Notes under the pieces: generated by a model | What the model was told of the DNA's origin: nothing | Seen by the model: the letters and a program-made list of their open reading frames with translations, nothing else | Databases searched by the model: none | Assembly: GCA_029237755.1 (NCBI GenBank) | Contig: JAQZBT010000004.1 | Location: 1-19,711 of the forward strand | Length of the DNA: 19,711 bases | DNA from: Candidatus Saccharimonadota bacterium | GTDB lineage: Bacteria > Patescibacteriota > Saccharimonadia > UBA4664 | Direction of reading: 5' to 3' | Shown: positions 6,563-14,244 of the stretch, in pieces | Layout of the letters: every line of letters starts with the position of its first letter | Numbering within the stretch: the first letter of the stretch is position 1 | Made by a program: the position numbers and the translations under genes

Positions 6563-9500
6563 TTGCTCAGGTCCCTGTACATGCCTAGGTAGTTGCGGCC
6601 CAGGGCAATTGTAGAGTACTGCGACTCGACTTTCTGTCTGGCGGCCGTCTTCATATTCTCGAGTAGGTCCCGATCGCGCAACAACTCGCCGATGGCGGCG
6701 GCGATCTCCGTATCCGACCCGGGTGTGACAATCACGCCGTCACGCCCCGAATCTATGACCTCAGGAATGGCGCCGACGCGCGAAACTACGACCGCCAGCC
6801 GCATCGCCATGGCCTCGAGGATTGAGAGCGGGAAGCCTTCGATCGAGGAAGGCAGGACGAAGATGTCGGCGGCGCTCAGGTAGCGTGCCGGCTCGGATTG
6901 GTAACCCAGGTTGATGATCTCGGGCCGGTTGATCTCGGCCATGAGGTCCTCGACATCCTTCTTGGTCGGGCCATCGCCAATGAGGAAGAAGCGCAGACTC
7001 CGGTTTTTGGGTTTGGCCAGGAGCTGACCCGCTGCGCGGACGAACACATCGGGGTTCTTCTCGGGGGAGAAGCGACCGACGAAGAGGACGGCGAGCTCAT
7101 TGGGTGCGATGCCGAGCGCCTCCCGCTCGGACGCGCGGTCGAACAGTACGGGGCTGAATTCGTCGTAGCAGTTGATCCCGTTGGGGATGATGCGCACGCG
7201 GGCGCGGTCGCCAAGCTCCTGCTCGAAGTGGCCGGCGACGGCTTCGTTGTCGCTAGAGAAGGCGTCGATGTACTGCTGGGCGGCAATCGACTGGTCGAAG
7301 TACTCGACGCGGTCGTTGAAGAGCGTGACCGCCACCTTGAGATCCGGGAAGCGGCTCTTGAGTTCGGCGAGCATGTCGAACGTGAACCCGTTGTGGATGA
7401 CGTGAAGGATGTCGATCTGCCTGGTCTCGATGTAGTTGGCAACGAATTCGATATAGAGGGCGGGGTCCTCGAAGAGATTGGCCATGTGGTAGACGCGGGG
7501 AGTGATCTCTTTGAACTTGTACTCCCACTCGTGCTTCGATTTGAGACCGGTGCTGCAGGAGAAGTTGACCTCATCCTTGATCTGACGGCAGTCGTTGTAG
7601 ATCAAGGTCTCTGCCCCGCCAAAGGTCATCCACGGCACCGTGATCAAGATGTTGGGGCGCCCGTTGTCAGGGTTGGCGTAGAAGGCCTTGTTGTCCAGGT
7701 TCGTGAACGCCGAGGCCGGCTCCACCACTCGCTTGGTAAATTGGCGCTTGGCCTGCAACGCCGAGACCTTCTGCTTGTACCTGGGGTGTAATTCCCTAAT
7801 CTTCTTGATGTTATTGAAGTGGATATCCTTGTCGCCGATGAACCGCGACTGCATCGACGTACGGTAACGGAACAACGGCTCCGGAATCACCTGGCCCCAG
7901 TAACCGTTCTCGCCCAGGTTGATCCAGTATTCCCAATCCTCGTAGCCAATGCCCGACTTGTACCCGCCGGAGGCGCGCCACGCCTCTTTGCGGAAGGCGG
8001 CGGCTGTGATGATCATATTGTTGATCCAGAGGTCCTGGGGATCGTAAGGGCTGTAGACGGTGCGGGCATCAATAACGCCGAAGTCCTCCCGGTCGCTGGT
8101 AGCTATCGAGACGTCCGGTGAAGTCTCCATCAGGACGCTGGCCTTCTCGATGAAGGTGGGCTCCAGGACGTCATCGGAGTCCAGGCAGATGACGTACTTG
8201 CCCTTGGCTTTGCTGATGCCGGTGTTGCGAGCGGCCGAGACACCCTGGTTTTTCTGGTGGATGATCTGGGCGTCGAGTCCCTTCAGGTTCAAATCCTTGA
8301 GCTTCTGAGTGCTGACCGGGTCAGTGGAGCCGTCGTCTACGATCAGGACCTCGAAGTCGGTAAAGGTTTGGATGTGAAGCGAACCGATAGTGTCATCTAT
8401 GGTATCGGCGCGGTTGTAATAGGGAATGACGACCGATACCAACGGGGCGTTTTTATTCCACGGCCGGTTGGTGATGACGCGCACACGGGCAAACTTAGCG
8501 CTGTAGTCGTACTTGATCATACGCTTGATACCCTGGCGGACCGGCGCCGGGAGCACCTTTGCAGCGAGGCGCTTGGCCGCGTGCACGCTGCGGATGCGCA
8601 GGTCGATCCCCTGGCGGTAGATGGGCCCGAGCCGTTCCCGGAACCGGATGAGGGGGCCGATGATGTGATAGTGGCGCAACGTATGCACTTGGCCCTTGAG
8701 CTGGAAGACCTGTTCGCGCAGGGAGAGGATCTCCTCGGTACTCTCCTGGGTGGCGGCGCTCTGACGGGCGCTGTACATCGCCTCCTGCGCATGGCTGAGT
8801 GCCTGCCAGAAGATCGAGTCGTGCGCCGCGAGGAGATGGCGGTTGTTGGCGGTGACGCGGACGGCGGCTTCAAATTTGCCCTGGTAGTAGTTGAGGTAGA
8901 ACCTGGCCTGGAGGAGCTGGGCGGGAGTCCACTTGGCTTGGAAGTGCTCGATGACCTTGCGGGTGGTGCCAAACATGGCTGCCTGGTTGTAGAAGAGACT
9001 GATCAAGTAGCCCTTCTGGGCATCCTTGAGGTCGAAGGTGCCATCTGAAATGTGCTTGATGACCTTGGCTTCAGATTGCAGCCTCCCGCGCTTGGCGACG
9101 CCCCAAAACTCGCGGACCCCGCCCGACTCGACTTGAGTGAAAGCAAAGTTCCCCTTACCGAAGGTGTCGGTGAGGATACGCTCCAGGCACGGCTCGGTGA
9201 AGTAGACCGTGTGCTCGAGGGAGTTGTTGAACCAGTATTCGGCCGTATCAACTTGGGTGACGGCGAGGGTAGAGAAGGCGAGGTACCCGCCGGGCTCCAG
9301 GTGCTCGTGCAGCTGCTGCAGGACCTTACCGGGGTGGATAGTGTGCTCAAGCAGATCAAAGGCGGTAACGAGATGAGCCGGACGCAGCTTGGCCGGGAAT
9401 GGCTCCAGATTTGACCGCGTCGCATCGAGCCCCTTCGCCTTGGCGATAGCGATGGCCGCGGCCGATATATCTATGCCCTCCGTATCGAACCCGGCCTCCC

Positions 9501-9816
9501 GAAAGATCTCCATCAGCGATCCGTCCGCGCAACCGAGGTCGAGGTGGGACGTGGGGTCTGACACAAAGAGACGGGCGAAGGCATACTTGCCGATCAGGTT
9601 GGCGGGCGGCGAGGCGAAGTAGTCGGTGTAACCGGTCTTGGTATCCTGGGCTTTACTGAAGTATTCGGCTTCATAGACGGCATCGAGGTCGTCCGGTATG
9701 GTCTCGACCATCATCAGGCCGCACTCGGCACAACGGAGGATTACATTGCCATCCAGGCGATGGGTGACACTTTCGAGGCCGCTAGCGCCGCAGTAAGTGC
9801 ATTCGCTAACCTTCAT
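6559..9816 (-). CDS. Trifunctional fusion: SAM methyltransferase, GT2 and GT4 glycosyltransferases
   Basis: A 1085-residue cytoplasmic protein with no membrane segment. Residues 6-32 hold a CxxC...CxxC zinc ribbon. Residues 70-245 are a class I SAM methyltransferase (HLDLGCADGSL at 91-101, acidic Asp117 after motif I). Residues 250-350 are helical, TPR-like by eye. Residues 355-385 look like a short coiled coil; 385-455 are basic. Residues 458-690 are a GT2 (GT-A) domain: SVVIPYYNRADT, VDDGSTD at 493-499, the LDSDD metal motif at 545-549 and GYEDWEYW at 624-631. Residues 720-1085 are a GT4 (GT-B) domain: GGAETLIYN, VGRFSPEKNPD, and E993-x7-E1001 in EGFPLSILE. All three active sites look intact, so it probably adds two sugars and a methyl group to one glycan. 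The start ATG overlaps the ATPase gene by 11 nt; the end overlaps Rmd by 4. The length comes from one uninterrupted frame. Confidence 0.9.
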   Translation of the reverse strand: MKVSECTYCGASGLESVTHRLDGNVILRCAECGLMMVETIPDDLDAVYEAEYFSKAQDTKTGYTDYFASPPANLIGKYAFARLFVSDPTSHLDLGCADGSLMEIFREAGFDTEGIDISAAAIAIAKAKGLDATRSNLEPFPAKLRPAHLVTAFDLLEHTIHPGKVLQQLHEHLEPGGYLAFSTLAVTQVDTAEYWFNNSLEHTVYFTEPCLERILTDTFGKGNFAFTQVESGGVREFWGVAKRGRLQSEAKVIKHISDGTFDLKDAQKGYLISLFYNQAAMFGTTRKVIEHFQAKWTPAQLLQARFYLNYYQGKFEAAVRVTANNRHLLAAHDSIFWQALSHAQEAMYSARQSAATQESTEEILSLREQVFQLKGQVHTLRHYHIIGPLIRFRERLGPIYRQGIDLRIRSVHAAKRLAAKVLPAPVRQGIKRMIKYDYSAKFARVRVITNRPWNKNAPLVSVVIPYYNRADTIDDTIGSLHIQTFTDFEVLIVDDGSTDPVSTQKLKDLNLKGLDAQIIHQKNQGVSAARNTGISKAKGKYVICLDSDDVLEPTFIEKASVLMETSPDVSIATSDREDFGVIDARTVYSPYDPQDLWINNMIITAAAFRKEAWRASGGYKSGIGYEDWEYWINLGENGYWGQVIPEPLFRYRTSMQSRFIGDKDIHFNNIKKIRELHPRYKQKVSALQAKRQFTKRVVEPASAFTNLDNKAFYANPDNGRPNILITVPWMTFGGAETLIYNDCRQIKDEVNFSCSTGLKSKHEWEYKFKEITPRVYHMANLFEDPALYIEFVANYIETRQIDILHVIHNGFTFDMLAELKSRFPDLKVAVTLFNDRVEYFDQSIAAQQYIDAFSSDNEAVAGHFEQELGDRARVRIIPNGINCYDEFSPVLFDRASEREALGIAPNELAVLFVGRFSPEKNPDVFVRAAGQLLAKPKNRSLRFFLIGDGPTKKDVEDLMAEINRPEIINLGYQSEPARYLSAADIFVLPSSIEGFPLSILEAMAMRLAVVVSRVGAIPEVIDSGRDGVIVTPGSDTEIAAAIGELLRDRDLLENMKTAARQKVESQYSTIALGRNYLGMYRDLSK

Positions 9817-11008
9817 CCTTGGCCCCAGCGGATTCCCGCCACTTGTGAGGTAGCTCCACGAGCCCGCTCCAGGTCACATCGGTGGATGCTACCGTGAACT
9901 GCGGTCCGGCCAGCAGCGAGTCGACGCGCTTGCCTTCGCGTTCGAAGGCTTCGGCCAGGATGTAGTAGCGGCCGGGCGTGATATCGAGCTTGAAGTCGAT
10001 GGCGATGCGCTGGCGCTCCTTCCAGTCGGCGGCGTGTTTGCTGAAGCGGGTGTTGATACCCGTGACGTGCTCGCCGCTGAGCTTGAAGATGTTTACGCCG
10101 ATACTTTCGACGCGGCTGGCATCCAGCCCTTTCCAGCTCAGGTCTACGGTCAGGGTGTCACCGACTCCGAAACTTTGCTGGGGCTTGGAGTCGGCCCCCA
10201 GCACCCGGGCCTTGAGGAAGCGGTCGCCTTCGCCGGAATCGTTGGACTTGGCTACGTCGCGGTCGATGGCCTGCTGGTTGAGCTGGCTGTACTTCTCGGC
10301 CACGACACGCGGATTGCCGATCTTAACTATCTCGCCTTTGCTGATGAGCATGGCTCGGGTACAGAACTTGCGGACCGTGTCCATGTCGTGCGTGACCAGG
10401 ATGATGGTCTGCTTTTCGGCCTTGTACCGCTCGAAGACATCGAGGCATTTGCGCTGAAAAGCTTCGTCGCCGACAGCCAGGACTTCGTCGATCAGGAGCA
10501 CGTCGCTCTTGGCGCGGATAGCTATGGAGAAGGCCAGCCGCACCTGCATGCCGGAAGAGTAGTTCTTCAACTTCTGGTCCATGAATGCCTCGAGCTCGGC
10601 AAACTCGACTATGCCGTCGTACATCTCTTCAGTCTGGCGGCGGCTGAAGCCCAGCAGAGCACCGTTGAGATAGACGTTTTCGCGGCCGGTGAGCTCCGGA
10701 TTGAACCCGACTCCCAGCTCGATGAACGGCGTCAGCTTGCCGCGGACCGTGACGGACCCGGTGTCGGGGGTGTAGATGCCGGCCAACAGTTTGAGCAGCG
10801 TGCTCTTGCCGCCGCCGTTGCGTCCGACGATGCCAAAGAATTCGCCTTCCTGGATTTCGAACGAGATGTCGTGGAGCACGTGCTGCTTTTCGTAGCTGCG
10901 GCTGCGGAACATGTTGATGACCATGCTTTTGACCGAGCTTTGCTTCTCGTGCGGCAGGATGAAGGACTTGTCGACCGAACGGACTGTGATGGCTGGCTCT
11001 TTGGGCAT
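9806..11008 (-). CDS. ABC transporter ATP-binding protein for surface polysaccharide export, Wzt-like
   Basis: A 400-residue ATPase of the TagH/KpsT/Wzt class. Walker A is GRNGGGKST at 62-70 (second Gly where Ala is commoner), the signature is YSSGMQ at 150-155, Walker B is VLLIDEVLAVGDE at 170-182, and the H-loop His is in VTHDMD at 205-210. Residues 250-390 form an extra C-terminal beta-rich domain ending in a TWSGLVELPHKW stretch, typical of the Wzt_C carbohydrate-binding domain. In E. coli O8/O9a that domain recognises the modified end of a finished chain. The partner is the ABC-2 permease two bases upstream. Export of an undecaprenyl-linked glycan across the cytoplasmic membrane is the expected job. 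The ATG follows the permease stop by 2 nt with only a weak ribosome site, suggesting translational coupling. Confidence 0.92.
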   Translation of the reverse strand: MPKEPAITVRSVDKSFILPHEKQSSVKSMVINMFRSRSYEKQHVLHDISFEIQEGEFFGIVGRNGGGKSTLLKLLAGIYTPDTGSVTVRGKLTPFIELGVGFNPELTGRENVYLNGALLGFSRRQTEEMYDGIVEFAELEAFMDQKLKNYSSGMQVRLAFSIAIRAKSDVLLIDEVLAVGDEAFQRKCLDVFERYKAEKQTIILVTHDMDTVRKFCTRAMLISKGEIVKIGNPRVVAEKYSQLNQQAIDRDVAKSNDSGEGDRFLKARVLGADSKPQQSFGVGDTLTVDLSWKGLDASRVESIGVNIFKLSGEHVTGINTRFSKHAADWKERQRIAIDFKLDITPGRYYILAEAFEREGKRVDSLLAGPQFTVASTDVTWSGLVELPHKWRESAGAKDEG

Positions 11009-11010
11009 GG

Positions 11011-11826
11011 CTAGATGTTTTCCGCAAAATACTTAGAGTGGCGCCGGAAGTAGTTGATCGAGGCGAGCAGGATGATCAGGGTCATCAGGATTGGGATAAA
11101 ACGGGCGGCGTCACTGCCAAACACTTCCGAGATGGTCAGAGTCTGCGGAGTGACGAGGACTTCGCGCGCGTCCTGGATAGCCTGGGCCATCGGGTTGAGA
11201 ATAATCACTTTCTGTAAGAACTCGTCCTTGACCAGTGTCAGCGGATAGAGGATGGGCGTTACATAGAAAGCTGCCTGCAGGATCACCTCCCAGATGTAGG
11301 TGATGTCGCGGTAGCGGACGAAGGCGGCGGCCAGAAAGAGCGATACGCCAAGCGCAAACATGTATATCTCTAGCAGGATCAGGGGCAGCCAGATGGCGTT
11401 GAAGCCAAGCTCGACATTGTTGAAGACCATGAAGGCCGCGACCACGAGCAGGTTGAGCAGCAGGTTGATGATGGCGGAAATACTGGTCGAGACGACGATG
11501 GTCCAGCGCGGGATGGGAATCTTGCGGATCAGATCGCCGCGACCGACGATTGAGCCCAGGCTCTGGCTGGTCATCTCCGAGAAGAAGCTCCACAGCACGA
11601 TACCAATGAGCAGGTATATCGGGTAGTTGGGGGTGTCGCCGCCAATCTTCAGGAACTGCACGAAGACGACATACAAAATCAAAAACAGCATCAGCGGGCG
11701 CAGTAACGACCAGGCGTAGCCGAGTACTGAACCTTGATACCGTAACTTGAAGTCGGTAATCACCAACTGCCGAAGCAGTATAATAGAATACCTGTAACGG
11801 TTCCGGGTTGCCGTAAGAAATTCCAC
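11011..11826 (-). CDS. ABC-2 type polysaccharide export permease, Wzm/TagG-like
   Basis: A 271-residue membrane protein starting with GTG. The N-terminus has the family's amphipathic interface helix (NRYRYSIILLRQLVITDFKLRYQGS) followed by SVLGYAWSLLRPLMLFLILY and about six membrane helices. Middle features include RGDLIRKIPIPRW and NPMAQAIQDAREVL, both usual in polysaccharide ABC-2 permeases. It would form the channel for the ATPase encoded next. An in-frame TTG at 11859 would add 11 hydrophobic residues. The GTG at 11826 is preferred because family members start about ten residues before the NRY motif, and because a TACAAT -10 box at 11837-11842 would place the mRNA start near 11830, inside the longer version. 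It heads the five-gene minus-strand operon. Confidence 0.88.
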   Translation of the reverse strand: MEFLTATRNRYRYSIILLRQLVITDFKLRYQGSVLGYAWSLLRPLMLFLILYVVFVQFLKIGGDTPNYPIYLLIGIVLWSFFSEMTSQSLGSIVGRGDLIRKIPIPRWTIVVSTSISAIINLLLNLLVVAAFMVFNNVELGFNAIWLPLILLEIYMFALGVSLFLAAAFVRYRDITYIWEVILQAAFYVTPILYPLTLVKDEFLQKVIILNPMAQAIQDAREVLVTPQTLTISEVFGSDAARFIPILMTLIILLASINYFRRHSKYFAENI

Positions 11827-11836
11827 GTCAAGAATT

Positions 11837-11842
11837 ATTGTA
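11837..11842 (-). promoter_or_regulatory. -10 box for the ABC exporter/dehydratase operon
   Basis: TACAAT on the minus strand, 10 bases before the GTG at 11826, predicts an mRNA start near 11830 and a leader of about four bases. The spacer 11827-11887 is shared with the divergent GT4 gene. No good -35 is visible. Confidence 0.45.
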
Positions 11843-11875
11843 CAGTAAATCACCAGCAAAATCTGATAGGACAGG

Positions 11876-11881
11876 CATAAG
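11876..11881 (+). promoter_or_regulatory. Weak -10-like hexamer before the first GT4 gene
   Basis: CATAAG ends six bases before the ATG at 11888, the same spacing as at three other starts here, but it matches the -10 consensus at only four positions and lacks the final T. No Shine-Dalgarno sequence precedes the ATG, which supports leaderless initiation; the hexamer itself is uncertain. Confidence 0.25.
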
Positions 11882-11887
11882 ACGGCA

Positions 11888-13030
11888 ATGAAGAATAAGC
11901 ACTTAAAACGCGCTGTAGTGGTCAGAAACGCTTACCGCTGGCAGTACGGGGGCGCGGAGCAGTTTGCATACAACCTGGGCAGTGTGATGAAAGACGACGG
12001 CGTGGACGTAACGGTCGTGACGCGAGTGCCCGAGCTGCTCAAGCACTGCCGCCGCCAGGGTATTAAGACTTTCAAGAACCTGTGGCTGCAGAACGAGACG
12101 CACCGGCGCTGGATGCCGCTGTACTACCTGCTCTATCCCTTGCTCGTAGCGCAGTACGCCTGGGTCCTGGTGTCGCGCCGCGCCGACCTGCTGGTGGTGC
12201 AGAGCCGGGACGACCAGATCTTCGGCACAATCGCGGCCAAGCTGGTAGGCGTGCCGGTGGTCTGGTTTGACCACGCTGATATGAAGCACATCGCGGCGCA
12301 CCCCTTCCGGTTCATGTCCAAGTCGTACTACTGGGCGCTCGAGCGGGCCGATACCGTGATCATGACCTCGAAGGCGGAGCAGGCGAACATCGACGCCAAC
12401 CTGCCCAAGCGCTACCAGAGCCGGTTCGTCTTGATCAACAACGGCGCCCTGAAGGGTGCCGGCACGGCTATGGGGAGGCCACAGGACAAGCAGATAGTGG
12501 CCTACGCCGGACGCCTGGACAAGGACAAGGGGTTGTTTGATCTGGTCGAAGCGGCGGCCGAGGTCGTCAAGAAGGTGCCGCAGGTCGAGTTTTGGCTGGC
12601 CGGCAAAGGCCCGGACGAGAGCGAGCTGCAGGCGCGCATTGAGAAGCACAAGCTCCAGCCGCACTTCCGCCTGCTCGGCCACCTCGACAACGTCTGGGAC
12701 TTGCTGGTGACGGCCGACATTTTCGTCTACCCCACCCACCACGACGCCGCGCCGCTGGCACCCGTGGAGGCGCTGCTGGCCGGTGTGCCGGTAGTGGCGA
12801 GCAAGGTAGGCGGTATCCCCGAGATGGTGCCGGACGAGGCCGGGCTACTGGTGGAGCCGCACCAACCGGGCAAGTTGGCGGGCGCCCTGGTGAAGCTGCT
12901 CGGCGACGAGAAGCGGCTGGCAGCTATGAAGGCCGCCGCCCGCAAGGCAGGCCCGACCATGACCTTCGGCCACGTCTACAAAGAGAAGTACCGGCCGCTA
13001 TTTGAACGGTTGATAGGGGAGAAGCGATGA
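11888..13030 (+). CDS. GT4 family glycosyltransferase
   Basis: A 380-residue cytoplasmic GT-B enzyme. The N-terminal acceptor half begins with the WQYGGAEQFAYNLG loop (18-31), typical of GT4 proteins. The C-terminal donor half has VAYAGRLDKDKG (204-215), WLAGKGPDESEL and IFVYPTHHDAAPLAPVEALLAG. The family's E-x7-E donor motif reads D286-x7-E294, so the first Glu is Asp. This is seen in some GT4 enzymes and may alter the sugar-nucleotide preference. It probably transfers a sugar from a nucleotide donor to a lipid-linked glycan on the inner membrane face. The ATG has no Shine-Dalgarno sequence and lies 61 bp from the divergent exporter operon. It overlaps the next GT4 gene by four bases (ATGA). 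Donor and linkage cannot be told from sequence. Confidence 0.88.
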   Translation: MKNKHLKRAVVVRNAYRWQYGGAEQFAYNLGSVMKDDGVDVTVVTRVPELLKHCRRQGIKTFKNLWLQNETHRRWMPLYYLLYPLLVAQYAWVLVSRRADLLVVQSRDDQIFGTIAAKLVGVPVVWFDHADMKHIAAHPFRFMSKSYYWALERADTVIMTSKAEQANIDANLPKRYQSRFVLINNGALKGAGTAMGRPQDKQIVAYAGRLDKDKGLFDLVEAAAEVVKKVPQVEFWLAGKGPDESELQARIEKHKLQPHFRLLGHLDNVWDLLVTADIFVYPTHHDAAPLAPVEALLAGVPVVASKVGGIPEMVPDEAGLLVEPHQPGKLAGALVKLLGDEKRLAAMKAAARKAGPTMTFGHVYKEKYRPLFERLIGEKR

Positions 13031-14199
13031 AGATCGGGATCGAAGCCTCGGCTATGTTTCGCAAGCAGAAGACCGGGGTCGCGCAGTACGCCTACAACCT
13101 ATTGACTGAGCTGACGAAGCAGATGCCCCACGACGAGTTCCTACTCACATACATCAGCTTCGTGACCAAGAAGCCCGAGAAGCTGAATCCGTCGCCGCCC
13201 AATGTCTCGTACCACCGCATCAGCCTCTTCCCGGGCAAGGTCTTCAACGCGATGGACCACTACCTGATAGCGCCGCCCTTGGATGTGATGTCGGGAGCCA
13301 AGGCCGACGTCTGGCTCTTCCCTAACTTCTTCCGGACGCCTCTCGTGCTGTCGCGCCGCTCGGTCATCGTGGTGCATGACCTGGCGTTTGAGGATGCGCC
13401 GCAGTTTCTCGTCCCCCGCCATCGCGAGTACATGCACCGCCGCGTACCGCAGTCGGTCCGCCAATCCTCCCATGTGGTAGCGGTGTCTGAGAACACCAAG
13501 CGCCAGTTGATCAAGCACTATGGGACTGACCCGGACAAGATTACCGTCGTTGAGCCGGCGCTCGACCAGGATAAGTACAAGCCGGCTGAGGCTGAGGCCG
13601 TGACCGCCGTAAAGAAGAAGTACGGTATCACACGGGAGTACCTGCTCTTTGTGGGCACGATGGACCCGCGCAAAAACGTCGCCGGACTGGTGCGGGCCTA
13701 TGCCGCCCTGCCCGACGAAGTGCGCCAGCGTTACCAACTGGTGCTGGCCGGCGCGCCCGGCCGCGATTGGGGGTGGGGTTACGTGGACGAAGAGATCGAC
13801 GAGCTCGAACAGAGCCTGGGACAGGACTCAATCGTGCGGACGGGCTACTTCGCCGACGCCGATAAGCCGGCCCTGATGACCGGCGCGAAATTGTTTGTCT
13901 GGCCGTCACACTATGAGGGCTGGGGCATGCCGCTACTCGAGGCGATGGCCTGCGGCACCCCGACCGTGACGGCGCGCAACTCGTCGTTGTCCGAGGCAGG
14001 CGGTGAGGCGGCGGCCTACGTCGAGCAGACGGATGATCCGGCGGAGCTGACGGAGTTGATACAGAAATTATTGGACGACGATGTCCGGCTGGCGGCAATG
14101 CGCGAGGCTGGCATCGAACACGCCAAGAAGTTTACCTGGGCTACCTCGGCACAGAAGCTGGCCGGAGTACTCCGGTCGGTCGGCCAAAAAAAGCGCTAG
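13027..14199 (+). CDS. GT4 family glycosyltransferase, mannosyltransferase-like
   Basis: A 390-residue GT-B enzyme. The N-terminus MKIGIEASAMFRKQKTGVAQ and the pattern VVHDLAFEDAPQF then VVAVSENTKRQLIKHYG belong to the GT4 group that includes O-antigen mannosyltransferases such as WbdB and MtfB. The donor half has LLFVGTMDPRKNVAGLVRAY and SHYEGWGMPLLEAMACGTP, with an intact E297-x7-E305. The start is well supported: AGGGGAG at 13015-13021 lies five bases before the ATG, and the ATG overlaps the preceding stop (ATGA). The two GT4 genes are thus cotranscribed and probably add successive sugars. The group resemblance suggests a mannose- or rhamnose-type donor, which is inference. The C-terminus is lysine-rich (GQKKR). 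Confidence 0.88.
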   Translation: MKIGIEASAMFRKQKTGVAQYAYNLLTELTKQMPHDEFLLTYISFVTKKPEKLNPSPPNVSYHRISLFPGKVFNAMDHYLIAPPLDVMSGAKADVWLFPNFFRTPLVLSRRSVIVVHDLAFEDAPQFLVPRHREYMHRRVPQSVRQSSHVVAVSENTKRQLIKHYGTDPDKITVVEPALDQDKYKPAEAEAVTAVKKKYGITREYLLFVGTMDPRKNVAGLVRAYAALPDEVRQRYQLVLAGAPGRDWGWGYVDEEIDELEQSLGQDSIVRTGYFADADKPALMTGAKLFVWPSHYEGWGMPLLEAMACGTPTVTARNSSLSEAGGEAAAYVEQTDDPAELTELIQKLLDDDVRLAAMREAGIEHAKKFTWATSAQKLAGVLRSVGQKKR

Positions 14200-14224
14200 G
14201 GCAGCGGTCACGACTATTGCCCTA
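14197..14224. repeat. Short inverted repeat between the GT4 gene and the ligase-like gene
   Basis: TAGGGCA (14197-14203, beginning with the TAG stop codon) and TGCCCTA (14218-14224) are perfect inverted copies separated by 14 bases. The right arm falls in the spacer of the downstream promoter (-10 at 14233). It could be a weak terminator (only TTT follows at 14227-14229) or an operator; neither is established. Confidence 0.3.
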
Positions 14225-14232
14225 AGTTTGCG

Positions 14233-14238
14233 TACAAT
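14233..14238 (+). promoter_or_regulatory. -10 box for the O-antigen ligase/polymerase-like gene
   Basis: TACAAT is followed by exactly six bases (GTGCTT) and then the ATG at 14245, predicting a transcript that begins with the start codon. No Shine-Dalgarno and no clear -35 is visible. Confidence 0.55.
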
Positions 14239-14244
14239 GTGCTT

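Noticed and set aside
6898..9048. Long plus-strand open frames antisense to the fusion gene (and similar ones over other genes).
   Set aside because: They lack recognisable domains and ribosome sites, and arise from codon bias in GC-rich DNA opposite well-supported genes.
14187..14193. Run of seven A near the end of the second GT4 gene, a possible slippage or frameshift site.
   Set aside because: The frame is intact to a stop four codons later and a shifted frame gives no meaningful extension; it simply encodes the lysine-rich tail.
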